Assembly (NCBI GenBank): GCA_019359725.1
Contig: JAHHGR010000023.1
Coordinates: 1-57,645 of the forward strand
Length of the DNA: 57,645 nucleotides
Reading direction: 5' to 3'
Source: Aphanocapsa lilacina HA4352-LM1
GTDB lineage: Bacteria > Cyanobacteriota > Cyanobacteriia > Gloeobacterales > Gloeobacteraceae
A program made the position numbers and the translations under genes. The notes under the pieces are model-generated. The model was not told the origin of the DNA. It saw only the letters and a list, made by a program, of their open reading frames with translations, and did not search any database. Positions 11,711 through 20,162 of the stretch are shown here, in pieces; position 1 is the first letter of the stretch; each line of letters opens with the position of its first letter.

Positions 11711-13240
11711 ATGTTGAGTGTGCTTATCTGGTTGCCGGTGGTGGGCGCTCTGCTGGTGGGCCTCTGGCCCGGTGCTTGCGCCGCAAGATTACGAAGCATT
11801 GCCCTCGCCTTCGCCACGGCCGGGGTGCTCTGGTCGGCCTGGCTGCTCCGGCAGTTCGACCCTACCCAACCGGGGATGCAGTTTGTCGAATTTATCCCCT
11901 GGATTGCGCCGGTGGGTCTGCACTACAGCCTCGGGGCGGACGGCCTCTCGCTGCCGCTGATGGCTCTCAACAGTTTGCTCATCTGGATTGCCATCTACAG
12001 CAACGCCTACTCAGGCGAACGCCCCGGGCTGTATTACGGTTTGCTGTTGCTGGCCGGGGGCGGGATGGCCGGGGCGTTTGCCGCCCAGAATCTGCTGCTG
12101 TTTTTCTTGTTCTACGAGCTGGAGCTGTTGCCTTTTTATCTGCTCATCTTCCTGTGGGGTTGCAGCGACAAGCGCGGCTACGCGGCAATGAAATTTCTCA
12201 TCTACACCGCCGTCTCGGGCTTTTTGATTCTCGGTGCTTTTCTGGGCCTAGTGCTGCTGGACGGTTCGTCAAGCTTCGCCTACGGTGAGCAATCCACCGC
12301 CGCCCTGCCATTGATTACCCAGTTGATTCTGCTCACGATGCTGCTGATCGGCTTCGGCATCAAGATTCCGCTGGTGCCGCTGCACACCTGGCTGCCGGAC
12401 GCCTACTGCGAAGCGTCCCCGCCGGTGGCCATTCTCTTAGGCGGGGTGCTCGCCAAGCTCGGAGCCTACGGCCTGCTGCGCTTCGGCCTGGGGCTTTTTC
12501 CTGAGACCTGGGCACTGGTGGCGCCGGGGCTTGCCACCATCGGTGCCGTCACCGCCGTCTACGGCGCCCTATCGGCCATCGCCCAACGGGACATCAAGCG
12601 CATGGTCGCCTACAGTTCGATTGGCCACATGGGTTATATTCTGCTCGCCGCCGCCGCTGCAACCCCTTTGAGCCTGCTCGGGGCGATGCTGCAGATGGTG
12701 AGCCATGGCCTCATCCTCGCGATTTTGTTCCACCTGGTGGGGGTGGTCGAAGCCAAAGTCGGCACCCGCGATTTGGACGTGCTCAACGGCCTGATGAACC
12801 CGATTCGCGGCCTGCCGATGGTGAGCGCGCTGTTGGTGCTGGGGGGGATGGCCTCCGCCGGCATTCCGGGGCTGGTGGGCTTCGTGGCCGAATTTTTGGT
12901 GTTGCAGGGCTCCTTTGCCGCCTTCCCGGTCCAGACGATTTTGTGCGTCGTCTGCAGCGGCCTCACGGCGGTCTACTTCGTGATTTTGCTCAACCGCACC
13001 TGCTTCGGCCGCCTCGACAACGCCACCGCCTACTACCCGCCGGTGCGCTGGATCGAGCGCACCCCTGCGTTGATCCTCGCCGGCATCATCCTGGTTCTTG
13101 GAATCCAGCCGGACTGGCTCTCGCGCTGGAGCGAAGCGACCGCCCAGGCGATGGTCACTCCCATACAAAGTGCTGCCAGCCAGCTCAAAAAGCCGCTCCC
13201 TTCACTGCGGGCCGCCGCCACTTCTTTCAGCCCGAACTAG
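11711..13240 (+). CDS. ndhD3: NDH-1MS proton-translocating subunit NdhD3
   Basis: A 509-residue polytopic NuoM/NdhD-type subunit. Visible signatures are LGADGLSLPLM in the N-terminal third, FFLFYELELLPFYLLI, FGIKIPLVPLHTWLPDAYCEA, and the DIKRMVAYSSIGHMGYILL helix. It begins 37 bases after ndhF3, with a purine-rich site before the ATG, and is followed by cupA. NdhD3 pairs with NdhF3 in the inducible CO2-uptake NDH-1 complex. A paralog with the same motifs occurs in the second operon (20163-21695). Confidence 0.9.
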   Translation: MLSVLIWLPVVGALLVGLWPGACAARLRSIALAFATAGVLWSAWLLRQFDPTQPGMQFVEFIPWIAPVGLHYSLGADGLSLPLMALNSLLIWIAIYSNAYSGERPGLYYGLLLLAGGGMAGAFAAQNLLLFFLFYELELLPFYLLIFLWGCSDKRGYAAMKFLIYTAVSGFLILGAFLGLVLLDGSSSFAYGEQSTAALPLITQLILLTMLLIGFGIKIPLVPLHTWLPDAYCEASPPVAILLGGVLAKLGAYGLLRFGLGLFPETWALVAPGLATIGAVTAVYGALSAIAQRDIKRMVAYSSIGHMGYILLAAAAATPLSLLGAMLQMVSHGLILAILFHLVGVVEAKVGTRDLDVLNGLMNPIRGLPMVSALLVLGGMASAGIPGLVGFVAEFLVLQGSFAAFPVQTILCVVCSGLTAVYFVILLNRTCFGRLDNATAYYPPVRWIERTPALILAGIILVLGIQPDWLSRWSEATAQAMVTPIQSAASQLKKPLPSLRAAATSFSPN

Positions 13241-13262
13241 TCACCGCACGAGGTATGAGCAG

Positions 13263-14570
13263 ATGACGACCGCCACCACAACCGCCGCCCCCAGCTATCG
13301 CGGGGTGCTCCCGCCCTCCCAGCACGAATTTGCCGAGGTCATCCACCGCCTGGAGGCGGGCGGGGCGATGCTTCCGGATTCACCTGAGAACCTGATGCAA
13401 ATTATCGGCATCTACAAAGCCTACGCCGTGCCGATGGATTTTTACTGGCGCGACTTGCTCTATATGGCCGAGCAGGTCTTCCTCGAGCCGCTGCCCTTCT
13501 TCAAGTACTTCCCGACCCAGGAGTATCTGGACCGCCACAACCACTACGCAGGGGACACCGCCGACCTGCGCATCTGGCGCGGCCCAGCCACCGCCCACCC
13601 GGAGCTGTTGGCCTTCATGGCAAAGGGCGAGACCGGCAAGATGCCCAAGTTGCTCCATCACCTCTGGCACGACCGCATCAACATGGAATTTGCCGAGGAG
13701 TGCATGCGCGCGATGCTCTGGCACCAGGGGATGGGCGGGCGCTTCAACGACTATCTCGATAGCGACGAGTACCGCGAGAACGCCAACCGGGCCATCCGCG
13801 CCTACTTTAAAGGCAACCCGGCAATGCTCGCTCTGCACAAGCTCTTTCCGGAGATGTTTTTGGAGCAGTGCCGCCAGGCGAGTTACCTGGCCAACCTGGG
13901 GCTTTTTTGGGAGGTGATGGCCCCGGTCTTCTTCGAGATGTCGGATCTCTTTGACGAAGGCAATCTGCGCACGGTCCCCGAGGCGATGAATTTTCTGGTC
14001 AACGGCATCTTTGCAATTGCCGGGCGACCCATCTACCACCACGTCTACATCCGGGGCGAGTGCTACGAGGTCATCCCCAAATCGAAGGGCTTCACCTGGC
14101 TTTACGAAGCGGCCCTCCCTTACGTTGAAGCGGTCTTCTACCGCACCTCGCCCTTTCGGGGCACCAAGTCCTACAACGCCCAGGCCCGGCAGGTGCCCGA
14201 GGATCAAAAAGACTTTCACTACGGCATTCTCTACGCCGACGTCTTCCCGGTGGGCACCGCGGGTATCCCGCCCACGCTATTGATGCAGGACATGTATCAC
14301 TTTTTGCCCCCTTACCTAGTTGAGTACTACAGCCGCCACTGCAAGGGCAAGGACGACATGCTCATCCAGTTGGGCATTACCTTCCAGCGCTCGATGTACT
14401 GCGTCACCTCGGCGGTCATCCAGGCTTTGCGCACGGCGCTCCTTTACCCGCTGGATGACCCGAACCCGCGCCACCTGCAGGCGAACCGCGCCTTCTTCGA
14501 GATGCAACTCGACCGCTTCAAGCGCCCCGAGGCGCGCCTGCGCAACATCCAGAATCAGGACTACCGTTAA
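13263..14570 (+). CDS. cupA: CO2 hydration protein CupA (ChpY)
   Basis: The start is placed at ATG 13263 ([10 protein letters not shown]), which has an ACGAGGT site 8 bases upstream; a longer open frame begins inside ndhD3 and is not credible. The 435-residue product belongs to the CupA/CupB family, the membrane-extrinsic subunits that convert CO2 to bicarbonate on NDH-1MS. An H-x2-H-x-R-I-N motif at residues 133-140 is shared with the second Cup protein in this window and contains the His and Arg (five residues apart) that fit the proposed metal/catalytic site. The length and the fasciclin gene next door favour CupA over CupB. Confidence 0.9.
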   Translation: MTTATTTAAPSYRGVLPPSQHEFAEVIHRLEAGGAMLPDSPENLMQIIGIYKAYAVPMDFYWRDLLYMAEQVFLEPLPFFKYFPTQEYLDRHNHYAGDTADLRIWRGPATAHPELLAFMAKGETGKMPKLLHHLWHDRINMEFAEECMRAMLWHQGMGGRFNDYLDSDEYRENANRAIRAYFKGNPAMLALHKLFPEMFLEQCRQASYLANLGLFWEVMAPVFFEMSDLFDEGNLRTVPEAMNFLVNGIFAIAGRPIYHHVYIRGECYEVIPKSKGFTWLYEAALPYVEAVFYRTSPFRGTKSYNAQARQVPEDQKDFHYGILYADVFPVGTAGIPPTLLMQDMYHFLPPYLVEYYSRHCKGKDDMLIQLGITFQRSMYCVTSAVIQALRTALLYPLDDPNPRHLQANRAFFEMQLDRFKRPEARLRNIQNQDYR

Positions 14571-14584
14571 GGAAAAAGCATCCC

Positions 14585-14989
14585 ATGCCCGACATCGTCG
14601 ATATCGCCGTAGGCGCCGGTGCCTTCAAGACCCTGGTGACCGCCGTCCAGGTGGCGGGCCTGGTCGATACCCTCAAAAGCCCCGGCCCGTTCACCGTCTT
14701 TGCCCCCAACGACGACGCCTTCGCCAAACTCCCCCCAGGTACCATCCCCACCCTGGTGCAAAACCCGCCCCAACTGGCGCGCATCCTCTGCTTCCACGTC
14801 GTCCCCGGCCGCTACACACAGGCGGACCTCGCCAAAGTCGGTTCGCTCGACTCCGTCGAAGGCGCTCCGATTCCCTTCTACTGCGAAGACGGCGTCTTCG
14901 AGGTCAAAAACGCCACGGTTCTTGCAGCGGACATCGAAGCGGACAACGGCATCATCCACGTGCTGGACCGGGTCATCCTGATGGGCTAG
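14585..14989 (+). CDS. cupS: Fasciclin-domain protein CupS
   Basis: A single FAS1 domain fills the 134-residue protein: the N-terminal [20 protein letters not shown] helix pair, then [20 protein letters not shown] and the C-terminal [18 protein letters not shown] segment. There is no signal peptide, as in CupS of other cyanobacteria, which is a cytoplasmic subunit of the NDH-1MS complex. It begins 14 bases after cupA and closes the four-gene operon. The FAS1 domain alone would be ambiguous; the context makes the CupS call strong. Confidence 0.85.
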   Translation: MPDIVDIAVGAGAFKTLVTAVQVAGLVDTLKSPGPFTVFAPNDDAFAKLPPGTIPTLVQNPPQLARILCFHVVPGRYTQADLAKVGSLDSVEGAPIPFYCEDGVFEVKNATVLAADIEADNGIIHVLDRVILMG

Positions 14990-15049
14990 GAACACCTGCA
15001 CATATCGGCTAGCATGGGGCCAAAACGCTCACTGCAACACCAAGCAATT

Positions 15050-15238
15050 TCGCCGGATCGTCTCTATGAGGGGCTCGACTGGCTGTTCGCGGGCGATCCC
15101 GGTGTGTTCGTGGCGGGCTATCTGCGGCCGAGCAACGCGCGGAGGAACTGGCCCGGCGTTTGCGCGAACTGGGACTGGAGCCGTCAGCAGGCGACCTTAA
15201 TAAAATCGAAGGACTTTCTTGAGAGATCCCTTACCTGA
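15050..15238 (+). pseudogene. Degenerate Uma2-family remnant
   Basis: In one frame the last part reads AEQRAEELARRLRELGLEPS before a stop near 15222, which is the coiled C-terminal tail common in cyanobacterial Uma2-family (PD-(D/E)XK-like) proteins. The upstream part appears only in another frame, and no catalytic core is present. A 74-codon open frame at 15014-15238 overlaps it but is out of phase with the recognisable part, so I treat the region as a decayed gene end. Confidence 0.4.
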
Positions 15239-15289
15239 GCGGGTTTCAGGACCCTGAGGTTTAAGATTTCTAGGGCTACCTAACTTAGA

Positions 15290-15346
15290 GCGGTTTTCAG
15301 AGAGAACAGCCTCAAGTTGCAAGTTTGGCCTGCGACTGAAAACCGC
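15290..15346. repeat. 11-bp perfect inverted repeat with 35-base spacer
   Basis: GCGGTTTTCAG at 15290-15300 is exactly complementary to CTGAAAACCGC at 15336-15346. It lies in a gene-free stretch between the cupS side and the end of the convergent exported protein. It could be a bidirectional termination hairpin or the ends of a tiny degenerate mobile element. Confidence 0.45.
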
Positions 15347-15372
15347 GCAAGGCTTGGCATCAATCGCCAGTT

Positions 15373-16395
15373 TTAAGGCAGATCTGTCCTCAAATCTTCG
15401 ATCAGGCGCACCGTGAGCGGCCCGGCCGGTACACCGTAGACGCGCGGGGGAGCGGCGGCAGGACCTGCAAGGCCGCCCAGCAACACCCCCAATAGGCCGC
15501 CGATCGGCCCTCCCACCAGAAAACCGCCATAGCCTGCCATCACGCTCGGATGGGCCATCGGGCTGGTAGGGCCGCCCGAAAGGGGCGTGTAGATAACCGC
15601 CGAAGCCGCCGCGATCGCATAGCGATTCCCATCGATTTCCAGTTCGCGGATCACCAGCTGCGCCCCGCCATCGTTCTTTTCGACCGCACCGTGCACAAGG
15701 CTGCCCCGGGGAATGACGATCGTGCCGCGCGCTCCGACCACCGGCTGATCCACTACGGCGCTGATCGCCACCGACGGGCTTGCCGCTAAAGAAACTTCCT
15801 GATCGAGCCGCACCAGCATCGCGTTGCCCGCGTGCACCAAGCGGCTGTCGTCGCCGCGTCCGGAGTCCGCCACCGGCTGACCGGCGATCAGCGGATCGCC
15901 AATCACCGGCAGGTGAGGCCGGGCGCTCTGGGCAGTACTGATCGCCGGGCGCGGCTCGCTCGCAGGCTCGGTTGCCAGGGCGCTGAGATCCCCAGAAAAG
16001 GGTGCAAGCGCAATGTTTTTGAGCCCGGCAGGACTGCTATGCCACCGGATCTGGCCCGCCAGACCCACCGCAACCGTCGCTTCGACCGGTCGCTCCTCGT
16101 CGAGTAGTTGACCGCGCAACTTCACCTGTTTGATTTGTTTGTCCCGGGAACTCACCAGATTGGCCAGACCCACCAGCACCAGTTTCAGCTGATCGCGGTC
16201 TGTATAGAACTGTCCTGTCTCGATGATGAGCATTTCCCCCAAGCGCGACAACCGCACCCGCTCCCCTGCCAACCCACTCTGGATGACAACCTTTTGCAGC
16301 GAAGCGACCGGGGCGGCTCCGACCGGCTCCACGCTTGCCCAGGACACCAGCACCGCCGTCGCCCCCGCCGCTATCCGTCCACCCAGGCTCTGCAT
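15373..16395 (-). CDS. Exported hypothetical protein with a TrbI/VirB10-like C-terminal segment
   Basis: A 340-residue product starting at an ATG with GGGAG 6 bases upstream. An N-terminal signal peptide of about 28 residues ends near VGAAP. The middle is Pro/Ser-rich and probably disordered. The segment ARGTIVIPRGSLVHGAVE followed by QLVIRELEIDGNRYAI resembles the C-terminal beta barrel of TrbI/VirB10-type proteins, where a hard-wired 'IPRG' strand is common. A glycine-rich helical hairpin follows. No conjugation genes are nearby, so a role in secretion is not supported; it is best read as a periplasmic or envelope protein of unknown function. Confidence 0.65.
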   Translation of the reverse strand: MQSLGGRIAAGATAVLVSWASVEPVGAAPVASLQKVVIQSGLAGERVRLSRLGEMLIIETGQFYTDRDQLKLVLVGLANLVSSRDKQIKQVKLRGQLLDEERPVEATVAVGLAGQIRWHSSPAGLKNIALAPFSGDLSALATEPASEPRPAISTAQSARPHLPVIGDPLIAGQPVADSGRGDDSRLVHAGNAMLVRLDQEVSLAASPSVAISAVVDQPVVGARGTIVIPRGSLVHGAVEKNDGGAQLVIRELEIDGNRYAIAAASAVIYTPLSGGPTSPMAHPSVMAGYGGFLVGGPIGGLLGVLLGGLAGPAAAPPRVYGVPAGPLTVRLIEDLRTDLP

Positions 16396-16497
16396 CGCCG
16401 TCTCCCGTCCTTTGCCGCGGCGGCTGCGTGTTCATACAGATGGCACTCATCGTAGCGCATAGAATAGAAGCCCCTCAATGCTGCAAAATCACCGACG

Positions 16498-17139
16498 ATG
16501 CTTTCTATGCTCCAGGCGCGCAAGCCGGCTAAAACCCTACTAATCGCGGCGGGATGGCTTCTGGGCTTCGCCACCCGGCTCGGTGCCCAGACCGCCGACC
16601 CGGAGTTGCTGGAACCGCCCACCGAATTTCCGCCCGCTTTGCAACTGGGCATCGAAAAAGTGATCCCCGAGTGGGTGCGCGGCACCTGGCGCTACACGTC
16701 GATCATTGTCGAAGAAAAGGGCTTTCGAAACCTGGGCCGCTACCGCAAAGAAGAACTGGCCCTGCCCGGCGATCTTTCGCCGCGCTACTACACCCATTAC
16801 GACGACGGCGAGAAACTTGAGCGCGTCTGCTGGCAGGTGACCCGCCACACCTCCGAGCGCTTTGCCTTTACCGAGCGCCTCAAAGATAGCCGCGGAGCGC
16901 TCCTGGAGGACTTTGTCGAAATCACCAGCGTCAAACCCGGCAAGGCGGCGATCCGCCAGCGCACCGTGGTGCTCAAAGCAGCGGGCTGGACCGGCAAAAA
17001 GCGCACCGGCGGCCTCTTTGAGCACGCCCCCGGTACCAGCGGCGCCTACCACGTGCGCACCGGCGTCATGCAGCGCGACCCGGGCTCCCAGAGCGAACGG
17101 CTGCAGGAGGTCGACCTTGACCGGTTGCGTTGCCGGTAG
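16498..17139 (+). CDS. Conserved exported hypothetical protein
   Basis: The 213-residue product begins with a signal peptide of about 30 residues ending near LGAQT. A compact domain rich in aromatic and charged residues follows, with WVRGTWRYTS, RYYTHYDDGEKLERVCWQVT and EDFVEITSVKPG. Similar secreted or lumenal proteins occur widely in cyanobacteria, but I cannot name a function. The start could instead be ATG 16507. It is divergent from the 340-residue exported protein, the two sharing about 100 bases of promoter region. Confidence 0.65.
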   Translation: MLSMLQARKPAKTLLIAAGWLLGFATRLGAQTADPELLEPPTEFPPALQLGIEKVIPEWVRGTWRYTSIIVEEKGFRNLGRYRKEELALPGDLSPRYYTHYDDGEKLERVCWQVTRHTSERFAFTERLKDSRGALLEDFVEITSVKPGKAAIRQRTVVLKAAGWTGKKRTGGLFEHAPGTSGAYHVRTGVMQRDPGSQSERLQEVDLDRLRCR

Positions 17140-17219
17140 AGCGCTGCACAGCACCGCAGCACACGCTGCTGGGACATTTGTACACGGCCGCTAAAATGGA
17201 GCAAAATCCAGCCGGAGCC

Positions 17220-17490
17220 ATGGTCACATCTACCCAGGCAGTCCAATATGTGGAGGGGGACAACAAGACCCGCCAGGCTCCCGACGCGATGGTCGAAGCG
17301 ATGCAAGACTGGCTCAGTCCGCGCCTGGGGGGGCGTTTCGCTTTAACCGAGCAATGGTGACTTGAGCTTGATCCGCCCGGACGGTCGTTCTTTCGAGAGT
17401 TATCAGGCGGTTGCCCGACGTGCGGAAGCGGCGGAGAGACGAGCGGAAGAATTGACCCGGCGACTGCGAGAATTGGGACTGGAACCCTAG
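17220..17490 (+). pseudogene. Degenerate Uma2-family gene
   Basis: Two recognisable blocks in different frames remain. The first is a mid-protein segment, YVEGDNKTRQAPDAMV, corresponding to the conserved 'YxEGNPxxRVAPD' region. The second is a C-terminal coiled tail reading AEAAERRAEELTRRLRELGL before the stop at 17488-17490. The catalytic core between them is missing, so the gene has an internal deletion and a frameshift. It is the second Uma2 remnant in this segment. Confidence 0.5.
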
Positions 17491-17555
17491 CCGCCTGGCG
17501 CACTAAAGCCTGACAAGGCTCCTGCGCCGCTGCGGCGGCTTTTATCGGCCGCAGT

Positions 17556-18410
17556 ATGTCTTTGTTTCGACGCCGCACCTTGTTGCTTACGGGCCTTGGT
17601 CTCTGGTCCACCCGCCGGCTGCTGGCCCAGCCGGGAGGAAATCTGGTTGTTCCTTACGTTCCCACGGCAGATCCGGTCGTGGCAGCGATGCTCAAGCTCG
17701 CCCGCGTGGACAAAGATGACTTTTTGATCGATCTCGGTTGCGGTGATGGGCGGATTGTGATCACCGCCGCCCGCGAGCACGGCACGCGGGGTTTTGGCGT
17801 GGATATCGCTCCTGAATTGGTGGAACTGAGCCGCACCAATGCCCGGCGGGCCGGTGTCGAGGAACGGGTACGCTTTACTGAGCAAGATCTTTTCCAGTCC
17901 GACCTGCGCCCGGCCTCGGTCGTGACGCTGTATTTGTTTCCTGAGATCAACCTGAAGCTCAGATCCAAGCTCTTTGCCGAACTCAAGCCCGGATCCCGTG
18001 TGGTCTCCAACGAATGGGACATGGGCGAGTGGCAACCGGACGAGACGCTCAAAGTGCAGGCGCCGGATCGGGCTTATCAGATCTTCGCCTGGACAATTCC
18101 TGCCGAAGCCCAGGGGGTTTGGGAGGGCGATGTTTCTGCGGGCGGCCCCCCGCGCAGTTACAGGCTTGTACTGCGCCAACGCTTCCAGATGGCAAGCGGC
18201 ACCCTGCTTGTCGAGGGCAAGGAGTGTCTTTTAAGCGATGGGCGCCTGGAGGGCAACCGTTTGCGCTTCATCGCCCCAGCCGCGGCTTTGCACTTTGTTG
18301 GGAAGGTGTCAGGTGACTCATTGGTGGGGAATTTTGGAGGGGGGCCACCCGAAAGAGACCTAACATGGCAAGCCCAGCGGATCGAACGATTTAATGAAGT
18401 GTGGTACTAG
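17556..18410 (+). CDS. Exported class I SAM-dependent methyltransferase-like protein
   Basis: The 284-residue product opens with a basic N-terminus (RRRTLLLTGLGLWSTRRLLA) that looks like a signal or twin-arginine-like leader. A Rossmann methyltransferase core follows: FLIDLGCGDGRIVITAA is motif I, and GFGVDIAPELVELS carries the acidic SAM-binding residue. The C-terminal third, from about residue 185, is beta-rich and not part of the methyltransferase fold. Methyltransferases with an export signal are unusual because SAM is cytoplasmic; the leader may instead be an uncleaved membrane anchor. The substrate is unknown. Confidence 0.7.
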   Translation: MSLFRRRTLLLTGLGLWSTRRLLAQPGGNLVVPYVPTADPVVAAMLKLARVDKDDFLIDLGCGDGRIVITAAREHGTRGFGVDIAPELVELSRTNARRAGVEERVRFTEQDLFQSDLRPASVVTLYLFPEINLKLRSKLFAELKPGSRVVSNEWDMGEWQPDETLKVQAPDRAYQIFAWTIPAEAQGVWEGDVSAGGPPRSYRLVLRQRFQMASGTLLVEGKECLLSDGRLEGNRLRFIAPAAALHFVGKVSGDSLVGNFGGGPPERDLTWQAQRIERFNEVWY

Positions 18411-18439
18411 TCCAGTCGTTGTCTTCCAAGCCAATTTCG

Positions 18440-18670
18440 ATGAAACCTTTTTCCCGCATTACTTTGAACCCCACGGTCATGGGAGGAAAGCCTTGCATCC
18501 GGGGTCTTCGCGTCACGGTAGGCATGGTACTTGGATTGATGGCTTCCGGACACTCGACAGTCGATATCCTTGCGGCTTATCCTTACCTGGAAGAAGAGGA
18601 CCTTCGAGAAGCTTTGGCCTACGCGGCTTGGCGAGTTGAAGAAGCCGAGGCGTCTTTGGTTCTTGAATGA
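18440..18670 (+). CDS. DUF433-family antitoxin-like protein
   Basis: The 76-residue product contains the family hallmark NPTVMGGKPCIRGLRVTVG followed by the helix-turn-helix-like region ASGHSTVDILAAYPYLEEED. DUF433 proteins are usually encoded just before DUF5615 PIN-like toxins, as here. ATG 18440 is chosen because homologs start about there; a GTG at 18401 in the same frame overlaps the methyltransferase stop and is less likely. Its stop overlaps the next start by four bases, as expected for a co-translated pair. This antitoxin is intact while its toxin is not. Confidence 0.8.
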   Translation: MKPFSRITLNPTVMGGKPCIRGLRVTVGMVLGLMASGHSTVDILAAYPYLEEEDLREALAYAAWRVEEAEASLVLE

Positions 18671-19030
18671 GAATCCTGGTCGATATGAACCTCTCGCCGA
18701 CGTGGGTTCAATGCCTGGAGCAAAGCGGTTTCGATGCGGTGCATTGGTCTACCGTTGGTGATCCGAGAGCCGAGGATCGCGCCTTGATGCTATGGGCAAA
18801 GGCAAATGGGTTCGTAGTTTTCACCCACGACCTAACTTTGGAGCAGTGTTGGCGGCTACTCGCGCAGATGGTCCCAGTGTCATTCAAGTGCGCTCGCAGG
18901 ATACACTTCCGAGCAATTTGGCAACCGTCTTATTGGCGCTCTGCGCCAGTTTAAAATTGAATTGGAGGCGGGAGCCCTTGTTGTTGTAGATGGGAATCGT
19001 TCGAGAGTCCGTGTCCTTCCAATCAATTGA
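18667..19030 (+). pseudogene. DUF5615 PIN-like toxin broken by two frameshifts
   Basis: The first frame gives MRILVDMNLSPTWVQ through VVFTHDL, with the conserved N-terminal Asp and the THD motif. Homology then continues one frame over (GAVLAATRADGPSVIQVRSQ, from about 18840) and shifts again near 18900 (SEQFGNRLIGALRQFKIELE, then GALVVVD) to a stop at 19028-19030. Both shifts are in the same sense, as if one base had been lost each time. An intact protein would be about 120 residues. The gene end overlaps the 3' end region of cupB on the other strand. Confidence 0.75.
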
Positions 19031-20150
19031 ATGCCGGCAACCTGGAGTGCATAAGCCGGTCCATCCAGTTTTCGAGATAGGCGCGGTTGGCCCGCTGCTG
19101 GTCGGGCCTGTCTGTGTCGATGGGATAGGGAGCGAGGCCCAAAATCGCGGCGGTGGTGACGCAGAACATCGATTTTTGAAAGCTCACGCAGATTTGCACC
19201 CGCATGTCTTCTTCGCCGCGCAGGCTGCCCAGATAATACTCGCGCAAGTACTCGGGCAGGTGCTGCTTCATATCCTGCATCAGCAGCGTGGGCGGAATGC
19301 CCGAGCCGCCGATAGGGAGCGGATCGGCGTAGAGCGCGCCGTAGTTGAAGTCGGCCTGATTCTCGGAAATTTGGCCCGCCTGGGCATTGTAGGAGACCGT
19401 GCCCATAAACGGAAAGGAGCGGAAGAAAACCGCTTCGACGTAGGGCACCGCGGCGTCCATCAAAAAGTGCAGGTCGGCCTCGGTGGGAATCAGTTCATAG
19501 CGCTCGCCGCGAATATCGACTGCGTAGGTGAGGGGCAGATTTGCCGCCGCCACCAGACCGTCTTTGATGTGGGCCACCACGTCGGGAATCGAGCGGATCT
19601 CGCCCCGGTCGTAGCGATCGGAAAGGACTAGAAACATCGGGCTCATCACCCGCCAGAATTGCCCCAGGACGCTGTAGTAACAGCTCTGACGCGCCCACTC
19701 CGGCAGAAAATCCGGGAACAGGCGATGCAACAGCCCAGCTGCCGGGTTGAACTTGATCTTGGCGCGGATTGCCCGCCCGGCCCGCTCGGCAAAGGCCGGG
19801 CTATCCAGGTAGGCGTCGAGTTTGGCGGCGCCGTGCCAGAGCATCGCCTTCATGCAGTACTCAGAAAATTCGTAATTGATCCGCTGGTGCGCCCAGTGAT
19901 CGAGCAGCTTCGGCAGACTCACCTTGCCGTTGAAATACTTGAAAAATGGAAAGAAGACCAAAAACTGGCGATCAGCGATATAGAGCAGGTTGCGCCAGTA
20001 GGCGTCGAGCACCACGCCGTAGCTTTTGAGGACACCGACCACCTCCATCAGGTTGTCGGAACCGTCGGGCAGGAGCGCCCCGCCCGCTTCCATCCGCAAG
20101 ATCACCCGACCGAGGGGATGGGAAGAGACTTTCTGGTCGTACATCACCAC
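19023..20150 (-). CDS. cupB: CO2 hydration protein CupB (ChpX)
   Basis: A 375-residue CupA/CupB-family protein, shorter than CupA because it lacks an insertion of about 50 residues seen near residues 85-130 of the other copy. The shared H-x2-H-x-R-I-N motif is at residues 85-92 (HWAHQRIN). The GTG at 20150 has AGGAG 8 bases upstream; ATG 20144 is an alternative. It is the third gene of an ndhF4-ndhD4-cupB operon, the layout of the constitutive NDH-1MS' complex. The 3' end converges on the broken DUF5615 gene and overlaps it by 8 bases. Confidence 0.9.
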   Translation of the reverse strand: MVMYDQKVSSHPLGRVILRMEAGGALLPDGSDNLMEVVGVLKSYGVVLDAYWRNLLYIADRQFLVFFPFFKYFNGKVSLPKLLDHWAHQRINYEFSEYCMKAMLWHGAAKLDAYLDSPAFAERAGRAIRAKIKFNPAAGLLHRLFPDFLPEWARQSCYYSVLGQFWRVMSPMFLVLSDRYDRGEIRSIPDVVAHIKDGLVAAANLPLTYAVDIRGERYELIPTEADLHFLMDAAVPYVEAVFFRSFPFMGTVSYNAQAGQISENQADFNYGALYADPLPIGGSGIPPTLLMQDMKQHLPEYLREYYLGSLRGEEDMRVQICVSFQKSMFCVTTAAILGLAPYPIDTDRPDQQRANRAYLENWMDRLMHSRLPAFN

Positions 20151-20162
20151 GGACGGTTCTCC

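Noticed and set aside
15014..15238. 74-codon + strand frame after cupS as a real small gene
   Set aside because: The recognisable Uma2 tail is in a different frame over the same bases, so this frame is accidental.
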